Shown here: piece after piece, positions 52,079 through 64,000 of the stretch
How positions within the stretch are numbered: position 1 is the first letter of the stretch
Layout of the letters: each line of letters begins with the position of its first letter
Source: Auanema rhodensis
Lineage: Eukaryota; Nematoda; Chromadorea; Rhabditida; Rhabditidae
Assembly: GCA_964057225.1 (NCBI GenBank)
Contig: CAXKVF010000079.1
Location: 62,001-126,000, forward strand
Length of the DNA: 64,000 nucleotides
Direction of reading: 5' to 3'
The notes under the pieces: generated by a model
The model's database searches: none
What the model saw: only the letters and a program-made list of their open reading frames with translations
Told to the model about the DNA's origin: nothing
Translations under genes and position numbers: made by a program

Positions 52079-55000
52079 CCCCATGTCCATATTAGTCTAA
52101 AAACAAATTTTTATTGATATTGGTGCATGATAACCATGACTTTGAAATTTACGTGAACTTTAATTTATGCTAATTAAATGTACACGTGATGTGCACTTGG
52201 TATGTAACTCGCTTCACGTGAAAGATAAAGAGATGCGGTTTTCAAAATTAGGTTCCCCATGTCCATATTAGTCTAAAAACAAATTTTTATTGATATTGGT
52301 TCATGGTAACCATGACTTTGAAATTTACGTGAACTTTAATTTATGCTAATTAAATGTACACGTGATGTGCACTTGGTATGTAACTCGCTTCACGTGAAAG
52401 ATAAAGAGATGCGGTTTTCAAAATTAGATTCCCCATGTCCATATTAGTCTAAAAACGAATTTTTATTGATATTGGTGCATGGTAACCATGACTTTGAAAT
52501 TTACGTGAACTTTAGTTTATGCTAATTAAATGTACACGTGGTGTGCACTTGGTATGTAACTCGCTTCACGTGAAAGATAAAGAGATGCGGTTTTCAAAAT
52601 TAGATTCCCCATGTCCATATTAGTCTAAAAACAAATTTTTATTGATATTGGTTCATGGTAACCATGACTTTGAAATTTACGTGAACTTTAATTTATGCTA
52701 ATTAAATGTACACGTGATGTGCACTTGGTATGTAACTCGCTTCACGTGAAAGATAAAGAGATGCGGTTTTCAAAATTAGATTCCCCATGTCCATATTAGT
52801 CTAAAAACAAATTTTTATTGATATTGGTTCATGGTAACCATGACTTTGAAATTTACGTGAACTTTAATTTATGCTAATTAAATGTACACGTGATGTGCAC
52901 TTGGTATGTAACTCGCTTCACGTGAAAGATAAAGAGATGCGGTTTTCAAAATTAGATTCCCCATGTCCATATTAGTCTAAAAACAAATTTTTATTGATAT
53001 TGGTGCATGGTAACCATGACTTTGAAATTTACGTGAACTTTAATTTATGCTAATTAAATGTACACGTGATGTGCACTTGGTATGTAACTCGCTTCACGTG
53101 AAAGATAAAGAGATGCGGTTTTCAAAATTAGATTCCTTATGTCCATATTAGTCCAAAAACAAATTTTTATTGATATTGGTTCATGGTAACCATGACTTTG
53201 AAATTTACGTGAACTTTAATTTATGCTAATTAAATGTACACGTGATGTGCACTTGGTATGTAACTCGCTTCACGTGAAAGATAAAGAGATGCGGTTCTCA
53301 AAATTAGATTCCCCATGTCCATATTAGTCCAAAAACAAATTTTTATTGATATTGGTTCATGGTAACCATGTCTTTGAAATTTACGTGAACTTTAATTTAT
53401 GCTAATTAAATGTACACGTGATGTGCACTTGGTATGTAACTCGCTTCACGTGAAAGATAAAGAGATGAGGTTTTCAAAATTAGATTCCCCATGTCCATAT
53501 TAGTCTAAAAACAAATTTTTATTGATATTGGTGCATGGTAACCATGACTTTGAAATTTACGTGAACTTTAATTTATGCTAATTAAATGTACACGTGATGT
53601 GCACTTGGTATGTAACTCGCTTCACGTGAAAGATAAAGAGATGCGGTTTACAAAATTAGATTCCCCATGTCCATATTAGTCTAAAAACAAATTTTTATTG
53701 ATATTGGTTCATGGTAACCATGACTTTGAAATTTACGTGAACTTTAATTTATGCTGATTAAATGTACACGTGATGTGCACTTGGTATGTAACTCGCTTCA
53801 CGTGAAAGATAAAGAGATGCGGTTTTCAAAATTAGATTCCCCATGTCCATATTAGGCTAAAAACAAACTTTTATTGATATTGGTTCATGGTAACCATGAC
53901 TTTGAAATTTACGTGAACTTTAATTTATGCTGATTAAATGTACACGTGATGTGCACTTGGTATGTAACTCGCTTCACGTGAAAGATAAAGAGATGCGGTT
54001 TTCAAAATTAGATTCCCCATGTCCATATTAGTCTAAAAACAACTTTTTATTGATATTGGTGCATGGTAACCTTGACTTTGAAATTTACGTGAACTTTAAT
54101 TCATGCTAATTAAATGTACACGTGATGTGCACTTGGTATGTAACTCGCTTCACGTGAAAGATAAAGAGATGCGGTTTTCAAAATTAGATTCCCCATGTCT
54201 ATATTAGTCTAAACACAAATTTTTATTGATATTGGTTCATGGTAACCATGACTTTGAAATTTACGTGAACTTTAATTTATGCTAATTAAATGTACACGTG
54301 ATGTGCACTTGGTATGTAACTCGCTTCACGTGAAAGATAAAGAGATGAGGTTTTCAAAATTAGATTCCCCATGTCCATATTAGTCTAAAAACAAATTTTT
54401 ATTGATATTGGTTCATGGTAACCATGACTTTGAAATTTACGTGAACTTTAATTTATGCTGATTAAATGTACACGTGATGTGCACTTGGTATGTAACTCGC
54501 TTCACGTGAAAGATAAAGAGATGCGGTTTTCAAAATTAGATTCCCCATGTCCATATTAGTCTAAAAACAACTTTTTATTGATATTGGTGCATGGTAACCT
54601 TGACTTTGAAATTTACGTGAACTTTAATTCATGCTAATTAAATGTACACGTGATGTGCACTTGGTATGTAACTCGCTTCACGTGAAAGATAAAGAGATGC
54701 GGTTTTCAAAATTAGATTCCCCATGTCCATATTAGTCTAAACACAAATTTTTATTGATATTGGTTCATGGTAACCATGACTTTGAAATTTACGTGAACTT
54801 TAATTTATGCTAATTAAATGTACACGTGATGTGCACTTGGTATGTAACTCGCTTCACGTGAAAGATAAAGAGATGCGGTTTTCAAAATTAGATTCCCCAT
54901 GTCCATATTAGTCTAAAAACAAATTTTTATTGATATTGGTGCATGGTAACCATGACTTTGAAATTTACGTGAACTTTAATTCATGCTAATTAAATGTACA

Positions 55001-56302
55001 CGTGATGTGCACTTGGTATGTAACTCGCTTCACGTAAAAGATAAAGAGATGCGGTTTTCAAAATTAGATTCCCCATGTCCATATTAGTCTAAAAACAAAT
55101 TTTTATTGATATTGGTTCGTGGTAACCATGTCTTTGAAATTTACGTGAACTTTAATTTATGCTAATTAAATGTACACGTGATGTGCACTTGGTATGTAAC
55201 TCGCTTCACGTGAAAGATAAAGAGATGCGGTTTTCAAAATTAGATTCCCCATGTCCATATTAGTCTAAAAACAAATTTTTATTGATATTGGTGCATGGTA
55301 ACCATGACTTTGAAATTTACGTGAACTTTAATTTATGCTAATTAAATGTACACGTGATGTGCACTTGGTATGTAACTCGCTTCACGTGAAAGATAAAGAG
55401 ATGCGGTTTACAAAATTAGATTCCCCATGTCCATATTAGTCTAAAAACAAATTTTTATTGATATTGGTTCATGGTAACCATGACTTTGAAATTTACGTGA
55501 ACTTTAATTTATGCTGATTAAATGTACACGTGATGTGCACTTGGTATGTAACTCGCTTCACGTGAAAGATAAAGAGATGCGGTTTTCAAAATTAGATTCC
55601 CCATGTCCATATTAGTCTAAAAACAAATTTTTATTGATATTGGTGCATGGTAACCTTGACTTTGAAATTTACGTGAACTTTAATTCATGCTAATTAAATG
55701 TACACGTGATGTGCACTTGGTATGTAACTCGCTTCACGTGAAAGATAAAGAGATGCGGTTTTCAAAATTAGATTCCCCATGTCCATATTAGTCTAAAAAC
55801 AAATTTTTATTGATATTGGTTCATGGTAACCATGACTTTGAAATTTACGTGAACTTTAATTTATGCTAATTAAATGTACACGTGATGTGCACTTGGTATG
55901 TAACTCGCTTCACGTGAAAGATAAAGAGATGCGGTTTTCAAAATTAGTTTCCCCATGTCCATATTAGTCTAAAAACAAATTTTTATTGATATTGGTGCAT
56001 GGTAACCATGACTTTGAAATTTACGTGAACTTTAATTCATGCTAATTAAATGTACACGTGATGTGCACTTGGTATGTAACTCGTTTCACGTAAAAGATAA
56101 AGAGATGCGGTTTTCAAAATTAGATTCCCCATGTCCATATTAGTCTAAAAACAAATTTTTATTGATATTGGTGCATGGTAACCATGACTTTGAAATTTAC
56201 GTGAACTTTAGTTTATGCTAATTAAATGTAAACGTGGTGTGCACTTGGTATGTAACTCGCTTCACGTGAAAGATAAAGAGATGCGGTTTTCAAAATTAGA
56301 TT
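52079..56302 (+). repeat. 24-unit higher-order block, copy 2 (27-unit offset)
   Basis: Copy of 47327-51550. The three units between the copies (51551-52078) resemble 49967-50494 from inside copy 1, as expected from an exchange between misaligned sister arrays. Confidence 0.88.
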
Positions 56303-57886
56303 CCCCATGTCCATATTAGTCTAAAAACAAATTTTTATTGATATTGGTGCATGGTAACCATGACTTTGAAATTTACGTGAACTTTAATTTATGCTAATTA
56401 AATGTACACGTGATGTGCACTTGGTATGTAACTCGCTTCACGTAAAAGATAAAGAGATGCGGTTTTCAAAATTAGATTCCCCATGTCCATATTAGTCTAA
56501 AAACAAATTTTTATTGATATTGGTTCGTGGTAACCATGTCTTTGAAATTTACGTGAACTTTAATTTATGCTAATTAAATGTACACGTGATGTGCACTTGG
56601 TATGTAACTCGCTTCACGTAAAAGATAAAGAGATGCGGTTTTCAAAATTAGATTCCCCATGTCCATATTAGTCTAAAAACAAATTTTTATTGATATTGGT
56701 TCGTGGTAACCATGTCTTTGAAATTTACGTGAACTTTAATTTATGCTAATTAAATGTACACGTGATGTGCACTTGGTATGTAACTCGCTTCACGTGAAAG
56801 ATAAAGAGATGCGGTTTTCAAAATTAGATTCCCCATGTCCATATTAGTCTAAAAACAAATTTTTATTGATATTGGTGCATGGTAACCATGACTTTGAAAT
56901 TTACGTGAACTTTAATTTATGCTAATTAAATGTACACGTGATGTGCACTTGGTATGTAACTCGCTTCACGTGAAAGATAAAGAGATGCGGTTTTCAAAAT
57001 TAGATTCCCCATGTCCATATTAGTCTAAAAACAAATTTTTATTGATATTGGTTCATGGTAACCATGACTTTGAAATTTACGTGAACTTTAATTTATGCTG
57101 ATTAAATGTACACGTGATGTGCACTTGGTATGTAACTCGCTTCACGTGAAAGATAAAGAGATGCGGTTTTCAAAATTAGATTCCCCATGTCCATATTAGT
57201 CTAAAAACAAATTTTTATTGATATTGGTGCATGGTAACCTTGACTTTGAAATTTACGTGAACTTTAATTCATGCTAATTAAATGTACACGTGATGTGCAC
57301 TTGGTATGTAACTCGCTTCACGTGAAAGATAAAGAGATGCGGTTTTCAAAATTAGATTCCCCATGTCCATATTAGTCTAAAAACAAATTTTTATTGATAT
57401 TGGTTCATGGTAACCATGACTTTGAAATTTACGTGAACTTTAATTTATGCTAATTAAATGTACACGTGATGTGCACTTGGTATGTAACTCGCTTCACGTG
57501 AAAGATAAAGAGATGCGGTTTTCAAAATTAGATTCCCCATGTCCATATTAGTCTAAAAACAAATTTTTATTGATATTGGTGCATGGTAACCATGACTTTG
57601 AAATTTACGTGAACTTTAATTCATGCTAATTAAATGTACACGTGATGTGCACTTGGTATGTAACTCGTTTCACGTAAAAGATAAAGAGATGCGGTTTTCA
57701 AAATTAGATTCCCCATGTCCATATTAGTCTAAAAACAAATTTTTATTGATATTGGTGCATGGTAACCATGACTTTGAAATTTACGTGAACTTTAATTCAT
57801 GCTAATTAAATGTACACGTGGTGTGCACTTGGTATGTAACTCGCTTCACGTGAAAGATAAAGAGATGCGGTTTTCAAAATTAGATT
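55423..57886 (+). repeat. 14-unit segment of an 18-unit higher-order repeat, copy 1
   Basis: GCTGATT (A94G) units occur at 55423, 57007, 58591 and 60175, every 1,584 bp (nine units). The 9-unit cycles alternate in type. Those from 55423 and 58591 share TTAGTTTCCCC, CTTTAGTTTATG and double GGTTCGTGG units. Those from 57007 and 60175 share adjacent ATTCATGCT units with CGTTTCACGTAAAAG and A111G. The real period here is therefore 18 units (3,168 bp). The segment overlaps the end of the 24-unit block copy 2. Confidence 0.82.
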
Positions 57887-58590
57887 CCCCATGTCCATAT
57901 TAGTCTAAAAACAAATTTTTATTGATATTGGTGCATGGTAACCATGACTTTGAAATTTACGTGAACTTTAATTCATGCTAATTAAATGTACACGTGGTGT
58001 GCACTTGGTATGTAACTCGCTTCACGTGAAAGATAAAGAGATGCGGTTTTCAAAATTAGATTCCCCATGTCCATATTAGTCTAAAAACAAATTTTTATTG
58101 ATATTGGTTCATGGTAACCATGACTTTGAAATTTACGTGAACTTTAATTCATGCTAATTAAATGTACACGTGATGTGCACTTGGTATGTAACTCGTTTCA
58201 CGTAAAAGATAAAGAGATGCGGTTTTCAAAATTAGATTCCCCATGTCCATATTAGTCTAAAAACAAATTTTTATTGATATTGGTTCGTGGTAACCATGTC
58301 TTTGAAATTTACGTGAACTTTAATTTATGCTAATTAAATGTACACGTGATGTGCACTTGGTATGTAACTCGCTTCACGTGAAAGATAAAGAGATGCGGTT
58401 TTCAAAATTAGATTCCCCATGTCCATATTAGTCTAAAAACAAATTTTTATTGATATTGGTGCATGGTAACCATGACTTTGAAATTTACGTGAACTTTAAT
58501 TTATGCTAATTAAATGTACACGTGATGTGCACTTGGTATGTAACTCGCTTCACGTGAAAGATAAAGAGATGCGGTTTTCAAAATTAGATT

Positions 58591-61054
58591 CCCCATGTCC
58601 ATATTAGTCTAAAAACAAATTTTTATTGATATTGGTTCATGGTAACCATGACTTTGAAATTTACGTGAACTTTAATTTATGCTGATTAAATGTACACGTG
58701 ATGTGCACTTGGTATGTAACTCGCTTCACGTGAAAGATAAAGAGATGCGGTTTTCAAAATTAGATTCCCCATGTCCATATTAGTCTAAAAACAAATTTTT
58801 ATTGATATTGGTGCATGGTAACCTTGACTTTGAAATTTACGTGAACTTTAATTCATGCTAATTAAATGTACACGTGATGTGCACTTGGTATGTAACTCGC
58901 TTCACGTGAAAGATAAAGAGATGCGGTTTTCAAAATTAGATTCCCCATGTCCATATTAGTCTAAAAACAAATTTTTATTGATATTGGTTCATGGTAACCA
59001 TGACTTTGAAATTTACGTGAACTTTAATTTATGCTAATTAAATGTACACGTGATGTGCACTTGGTATGTAACTCGCTTCACGTGAAAGATAAAGAGATGC
59101 GGTTTTCAAAATTAGTTTCCCCATGTCCATATTAGTCTAAAAACAAATTTTTATTGATATTGGTGCATGGTAACCATGACTTTGAAATTTACGTGAACTT
59201 TAATTCATGCTAATTAAATGTACACGTGATGTGCACTTGGTATGTAACTCGTTTCACGTAAAAGATAAAGAGATGCGGTTTTCAAAATTAGATTCCCCAT
59301 GTCCATATTAGTCTAAAAACAAATTTTTATTGATATTGGTGCATGGTAACCATGACTTTGAAATTTACGTGAACTTTAGTTTATGCTAATTAAATGTACA
59401 CGTGGTGTGCACTTGGTATGTAACTCGCTTCACGTGAAAGATAAAGAGATGCGGTTTTCAAAATTAGATTCCCCATGTCCATATTAGTCTAAAAACAAAT
59501 TTTTATTGATATTGGTGCATGGTAACCATGACTTTGAAATTTACGTGAACTTTAATTTATGCTAATTAAATGTACACGTGATGTGCACTTGGTATGTAAC
59601 TCGCTTCACGTAAAAGATAAAGAGATGCGGTTTTCAAAATTAGATTCCCCATGTCCATATTAGTCTAAAAACAAATTTTTATTGATATTGGTTCGTGGTA
59701 ACCATGTCTTTGAAATTTACGTGAACTTTAATTTATGCTAATTAAATGTACACGTGATGTGCACTTGGTATGTAACTCGCTTCACGTAAAAGATAAAGAG
59801 ATGCGGTTTTCAAAATTAGATTCCCCATGTCCATATTAGTCTAAAAACAAATTTTTATTGATATTGGTTCGTGGTAACCATGTCTTTGAAATTTACGTGA
59901 ACTTTAATTTATGCTAATTAAATGTACACGTGATGTGCACTTGGTATGTAACTCGCTTCACGTGAAAGATAAAGAGATGCGGTTTTCAAAATTAGATTCC
60001 CCATGTCCATATTAGTCTAAAAACAAATTTTTATTGATATTGGTGCATGGTAACCATGACTTTGAAATTTACGTGAACTTTAATTTATGCTAATTAAATG
60101 TACACGTGATGTGCACTTGGTATGTAACTCGCTTCACGTGAAAGATAAAGAGATGCGGTTTTCAAAATTAGATTCCCCATGTCCATATTAGTCTAAAAAC
60201 AAATTTTTATTGATATTGGTTCATGGTAACCATGACTTTGAAATTTACGTGAACTTTAATTTATGCTGATTAAATGTACACGTGATGTGCACTTGGTATG
60301 TAACTCGCTTCACGTGAAAGATAAAGAGATGCGGTTTTCAAAATTAGATTCCCCATGTCCATATTAGTCTAAAAACAAATTTTTATTGATATTGGTGCAT
60401 GGTAACCTTGACTTTGAAATTTACGTGAACTTTAATTCATGCTAATTAAATGTACACGTGATGTGCACTTGGTATGTAACTCGCTTCACGTGAAAGATAA
60501 AGAGATGCGGTTTTCAAAATTAGATTCCCCATGTCCATATTAGTCTAAAAACAAATTTTTATTGATATTGGTTCATGGTAACCATGACTTTGAAATTTAC
60601 GTGAACTTTAATTTATGCTAATTAAATGTACACGTGATGTGCACTTGGTATGTAACTCGCTTCACGTGAAAGATAAAGAGATGCGGTTTTCAAAATTAGA
60701 TTCCCCATGTCCATATTAGTCTAAAAACAAATTTTTATTGATATTGGTGCATGGTAACCATGACTTTGAAATTTACGTGAACTTTAATTCATGCTAATTA
60801 AATGTACACGTGATGTGCACTTGGTATGTAACTCGTTTCACGTAAAAGATAAAGAGATGCGGTTTTCAAAATTAGATTCCCCATGTCCATATTAGTCTAA
60901 AAACAAATTTTTATTGATATTGGTGCATGGTAACCATGACTTTGAAATTTACGTGAACTTTAATTCATGCTAATTAAATGTACACGTGGTGTGCACTTGG
61001 TATGTAACTCGCTTCACGTGAAAGATAAAGAGATGCGGTTTTCAAAATTAGATT
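58591..61054 (+). repeat. 14-unit segment of the 18-unit higher-order repeat, copy 2
   Basis: Copy of 55423-57886. One difference was noticed: GTACACGTGG in the unit at 59295 where copy 1 has GTAAACGTGG. The order breaks at 61055. Confidence 0.82.
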
Positions 61055-61758
61055 CCCCATGTCCATATTAGTCTAAAAACAAATTTTTATTGATATTGGT
61101 TCATGGTAACCATGACTTTGAAATTTACGTGAACTTTAATTTATGCTAATTAAATGTACACGTGATGTGCACTTGGTATGTAACTCGCTTCACGTGAAAG
61201 ATAAAGAGATGCGGTTTTCAAAATTAGATTCCTTATGTCCATATTAGTCCAAAAACAAATTTTTATTGATATTGGTTCATGGTAACCATGACTTTGAAAT
61301 TTACGTGAACTTTAATTTATGCTAATTAAATGTACACGTGATGTGCACTTGGTATGTAACTCGCTTCACGTGAAAGATAAAGAGATGCGGTTTTCAAAAT
61401 TAGATTCCCCATGTCCATATTAGTCTAAAAACAAATTTTTATTGATATTGGTTCATGGTAACCATGTCTTTGAAATTTACGTGAACTTTAATTTATGCTA
61501 ATTAAATGTACACGTGATGTGCACTTGGTATGTAACTCGCTTCACGTGAAAGATAAAGACATGAGGTTTTCAAAATTAGATTCCCCATGTCCATATTAGT
61601 CTAAAAACAAATTTTTATTGATATTGGTGCATGGTAACCATGACTTTGAAATTTACGTGAACTTTAATTTATGCTAATTAAATGTACACGTGATGTGCAC
61701 TTGGTATGTAACTCGCTTCACGTGAAAGATAAAGAGATGCGGTTTTCAAAATTAGATT

Positions 61759-62286
61759 CCCCATGTCCATATTAGTCTAAAAACAAATTTTTATTGATAT
61801 TGGTTCATGGTAACCATGACTTTGAAATTTACGTGAACTTTAATTTATGCTAATTAAATATACACGTGATGTGCACTTGGTATGTAACTCGCTTCACGTG
61901 AAAGATAAAGAGATGCGGTTTACAAAATTAGATTCCCCATGTCCATATTAGTCTAAAAACAAATTTTTATTGATATTGGTGCATGGTAACCTTGACTTTG
62001 AAATTTACGTGAACTTTAATTCATGCTAATTAAATGTACACGTGATGTGCACTTGGTATGTAACTCGCTTCACGTGAAAGATAAAGAGATGCGGTTTTCA
62101 AAATTAGATTCCCCATGTCCATATTAGTCTAAAAACAAATTTTTATTGATATTGGTTCATGGTAACCATGACTTTGAAATTTACGTGAACTTTAATTTAT
62201 GCTAATTAAATGTACACGTGATGTGCACTTGGTATGTAACTCGCTTCACGTGAAAGATAAAGAGATGCGGTTTTCAAAATTAGATT
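61759..62286 (+). repeat. 3-unit tandem block, copy 1 (528 bp)
   Basis: Units 61759 (AAATATACACG, then GGTTTACAAA), 61935 (T47G, ACCTTGAC, ATTCATGCT) and 62111 (consensus). Repeated directly at 62287. Confidence 0.78.
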
Positions 62287-62814
62287 CCCCATGTCCATAT
62301 TAGTCTAAAAACAAATTTTTATTGATATTGGTTCATGGTAACCATGACTTTGAAATTTACGTGAACTTTAATTTATGCTAATTAAATATACACGTGATGT
62401 GCACTTGGTATGTAACTCGCTTCACGTGAAAGATAAAGAGATGCGGTTTACAAAATTAGATTCCCCATGTCCATATTAGTCTAAAAACAAATTTTTATTG
62501 ATATTGGTGCATGGTAACCTTGACTTTGAAATTTACGTGAACTTTAATTCATGCTAATTAAATGTACACGTGATGTGCACTTGGTATGTAACTCGCTTCA
62601 CGTGAAAGATAAAGAGATGCGGTTTTCAAAATTAGATTCCCCATGTCCATATTAGTCTAAAAACAAATTTTTATTGATATTGGTTCATGGTAACCATGAC
62701 TTTGAAATTTACGTGAACTTTAATTTATGCTAATTAAATGTACACGTGATGTGCACTTGGTATGTAACTCGCTTCACGTGAAAGATAAAGAGATGCGGTT
62801 TTCAAAATTAGATT
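62287..62814 (+). repeat. 3-unit tandem block, copy 2 (528 bp)
   Basis: Adjacent copy of 61759-62286. The AAATATACACG change appears only in these two units (62388 and 61860, 528 bp apart). Confidence 0.78.
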
Positions 62815-64000
62815 CCCCATGTCCATATTAGTCTAAAAACAAATTTTTATTGATATTGGTGCATGGTAACCATGACTTTGAAATTTACGTGAACTTTAAT
62901 TCATGCTAATTAAATGTACACGTGATGTGCACTTGGTATGTAACTCGCTTCACGTAAAAGATAAAGAGATGCGGTTTTCAAAATTAGATTCCCCATGTCC
63001 ATATTAGTCTAAAAACAAATTTTTATTGATATTGGTGCATGGTAACCATGACTTTGAAATTTACGTGAACTTTAATTCATGCTAATTAAATGTACACGTG
63101 ATGTGCACTTGGTATGTAACTCGCTTCACGTGAAAGATAAAGAGTTGCGGTTTTCAAAATTATATTCCCCATGTCCATATTAGTCTAAAAACAAATTTTT
63201 ATTGATATTGGTTCATGGTAACCATATCTTTGAAATTTACGTGAACTTTAATTTATGCTAATTAAATGTACACGTGATGTGCACTTGGTATGTAACTCGC
63301 TTCATGTGAAAGATAAAGAGATGCGGTTTTCAAAATTAGATTCCCCATGTCCATATTAGTCTAAAAACAAATTTTTATTGATATTGGTGCATGGTAACCA
63401 TGACTTTGAAATTTACGTGAACTTTAATTTATGCTAATTAAATGTACACGTGATGTGCACTTGGTATGTAACTCGCTTCACGTGAAAGATAAAGAGATGC
63501 GGTTTTCAAAATTAGATTCCCCATGTCCATATTAGTCTAAAAACAAATTTTTATTGATATTGGTTCATGGTAACCATGACTTTGAAATTTACGTGAACTT
63601 TAATTTATGTTAATTAAATGTACACGTGATGTGCACTTGGTATGTAACTCGCTTCACGTGAAAGATAAAGAGATGCGGTTTTCAAAATTAGATTCCCCAT
63701 GTCCATATTAGTCTAAAAACAAATTTTTATTGATATTGGTGCATGGTAACCATGACTTTGAAATTTACGTGAACTTTAATTCATGCTAATTAAATGTACA
63801 CGTGATGTGCACTTGGTATGTAACTCGCTTCACGTAAAAGATAAAGAGATGCGGTTTTCAAAATTAGATTCCCCATGTCCATATTAGTCTAAAAACAAAT
63901 TTTTATTGATATTGGTGCATGGTAACCATGACTTTGAAATTTACGTGAACTTTAATTCATGCTAATTAAATGTACACGTGATGTGCACTTGGTATGTAAC

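Larger units (their letters stand above)
19989..64000 (+). repeat. 176-bp satellite array, right part
   Basis: The same satellite in the same orientation, with unit starts at 20049 + 176n to 28497, 28672 + 176n to 31488, and 31663 + 176n to 63871: about 250 units, the last cut by the window end. Only two units (28497 and 31488) are not 176 bp; both are 175 bp and share one deletion. Variants found mainly here include T90A with A111G (CGTGGTG), T88A with C132T and C165A, C74G (AGGTGAAC), T88C (ATTCATGCT), G142A (CGTAAAAG), A94G (GCTGATT), A58T (ACCTTGAC) and A49G with A61T. They form blocks described separately. No gene is visible: the only 60-codon ORF (20137) is a satellite accident. Confidence 0.97.

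Noticed and set aside
1-64000. CRISPR array
   Set aside because: The repeat is continuous, without unique spacers, and the 176-bp unit is a satellite monomer in a eukaryotic setting.
1-64000. CENP-B box in the satellite
   Set aside because: No stretch of the consensus on either strand resembles the core of the known mammalian CENP-B box.
1-64000. A hidden new gene system inside the array
   Set aside because: I scanned both strands for breaks in the 176-bp period. Apart from the LINE and three one-base length variants, the period is unbroken, leaving no room for other inserted sequence.

Overview
The window is almost entirely one tandem satellite DNA array, interrupted once by a full-length non-LTR retrotransposon (LINE). 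There are no prokaryotic-style genes, no RNA genes that I can recognise, and no host protein-coding genes. A long homogeneous satellite, a two-ORF LINE with an endonuclease-reverse transcriptase ORF2, a large target-site duplication and an AATAAA signal at the 3' end all point to a eukaryotic, most likely invertebrate animal, nuclear chromosome. The setting is probably centromeric or pericentromeric heterochromatin. I cannot name the species from the sequence.

Layout. (1) 1-15077: satellite, 176-bp monomers (about 32% G+C in the consensus), all in the same orientation, 85 complete units plus a cut one. (2) 15078-19954: a 4,877-bp LINE on the + strand. It carries eleven tandem 19-20-bp promoter-like units at its 5' end, a leader without any AUG, ORF1 (353 codons; coiled coil, RNA-binding-type middle, basic tail), ORF2 (887 codons; APE-type endonuclease and reverse transcriptase) and a 541-bp 3' UTR. 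The end of ORF2 is displaced by a one-base frameshift, and its last ~64 codons survive in the next frame to 19413. (3) 19955-64000: satellite again, about 250 units, running off the window end.

The LINE is flanked by an identical 34-bp satellite segment (15044-15077 and 19955-19988). The repeat phase on the two sides agrees exactly with a clean insertion of 4,877 bp plus a 34-bp duplication, with no satellite lost. Satellite monomers differ by a limited set of recurring single-base variants. Their order shows many duplicated multi-unit (higher-order) blocks, with offsets of 3, 5, 7, 9, 13, 15/16, 17, 18, 20, 22 and 27 units. One 9-unit duplication lies on both sides of the LINE, and its second copy has an empty site. 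The LINE therefore arrived after that duplication, or the duplication used an empty sister sequence.

No previously undescribed enzymatic or defence system is visible. The most interesting signals are the repeated initiator-like 5' units of the LINE, the ORF1/ORF2 stop-start junction, the near-terminal ORF2 frameshift, the dated insertion, the nested higher-order repeat structure, and the very strict 176-bp length of a monomer that carries a dyad and three evenly spaced ACGTGA motifs.
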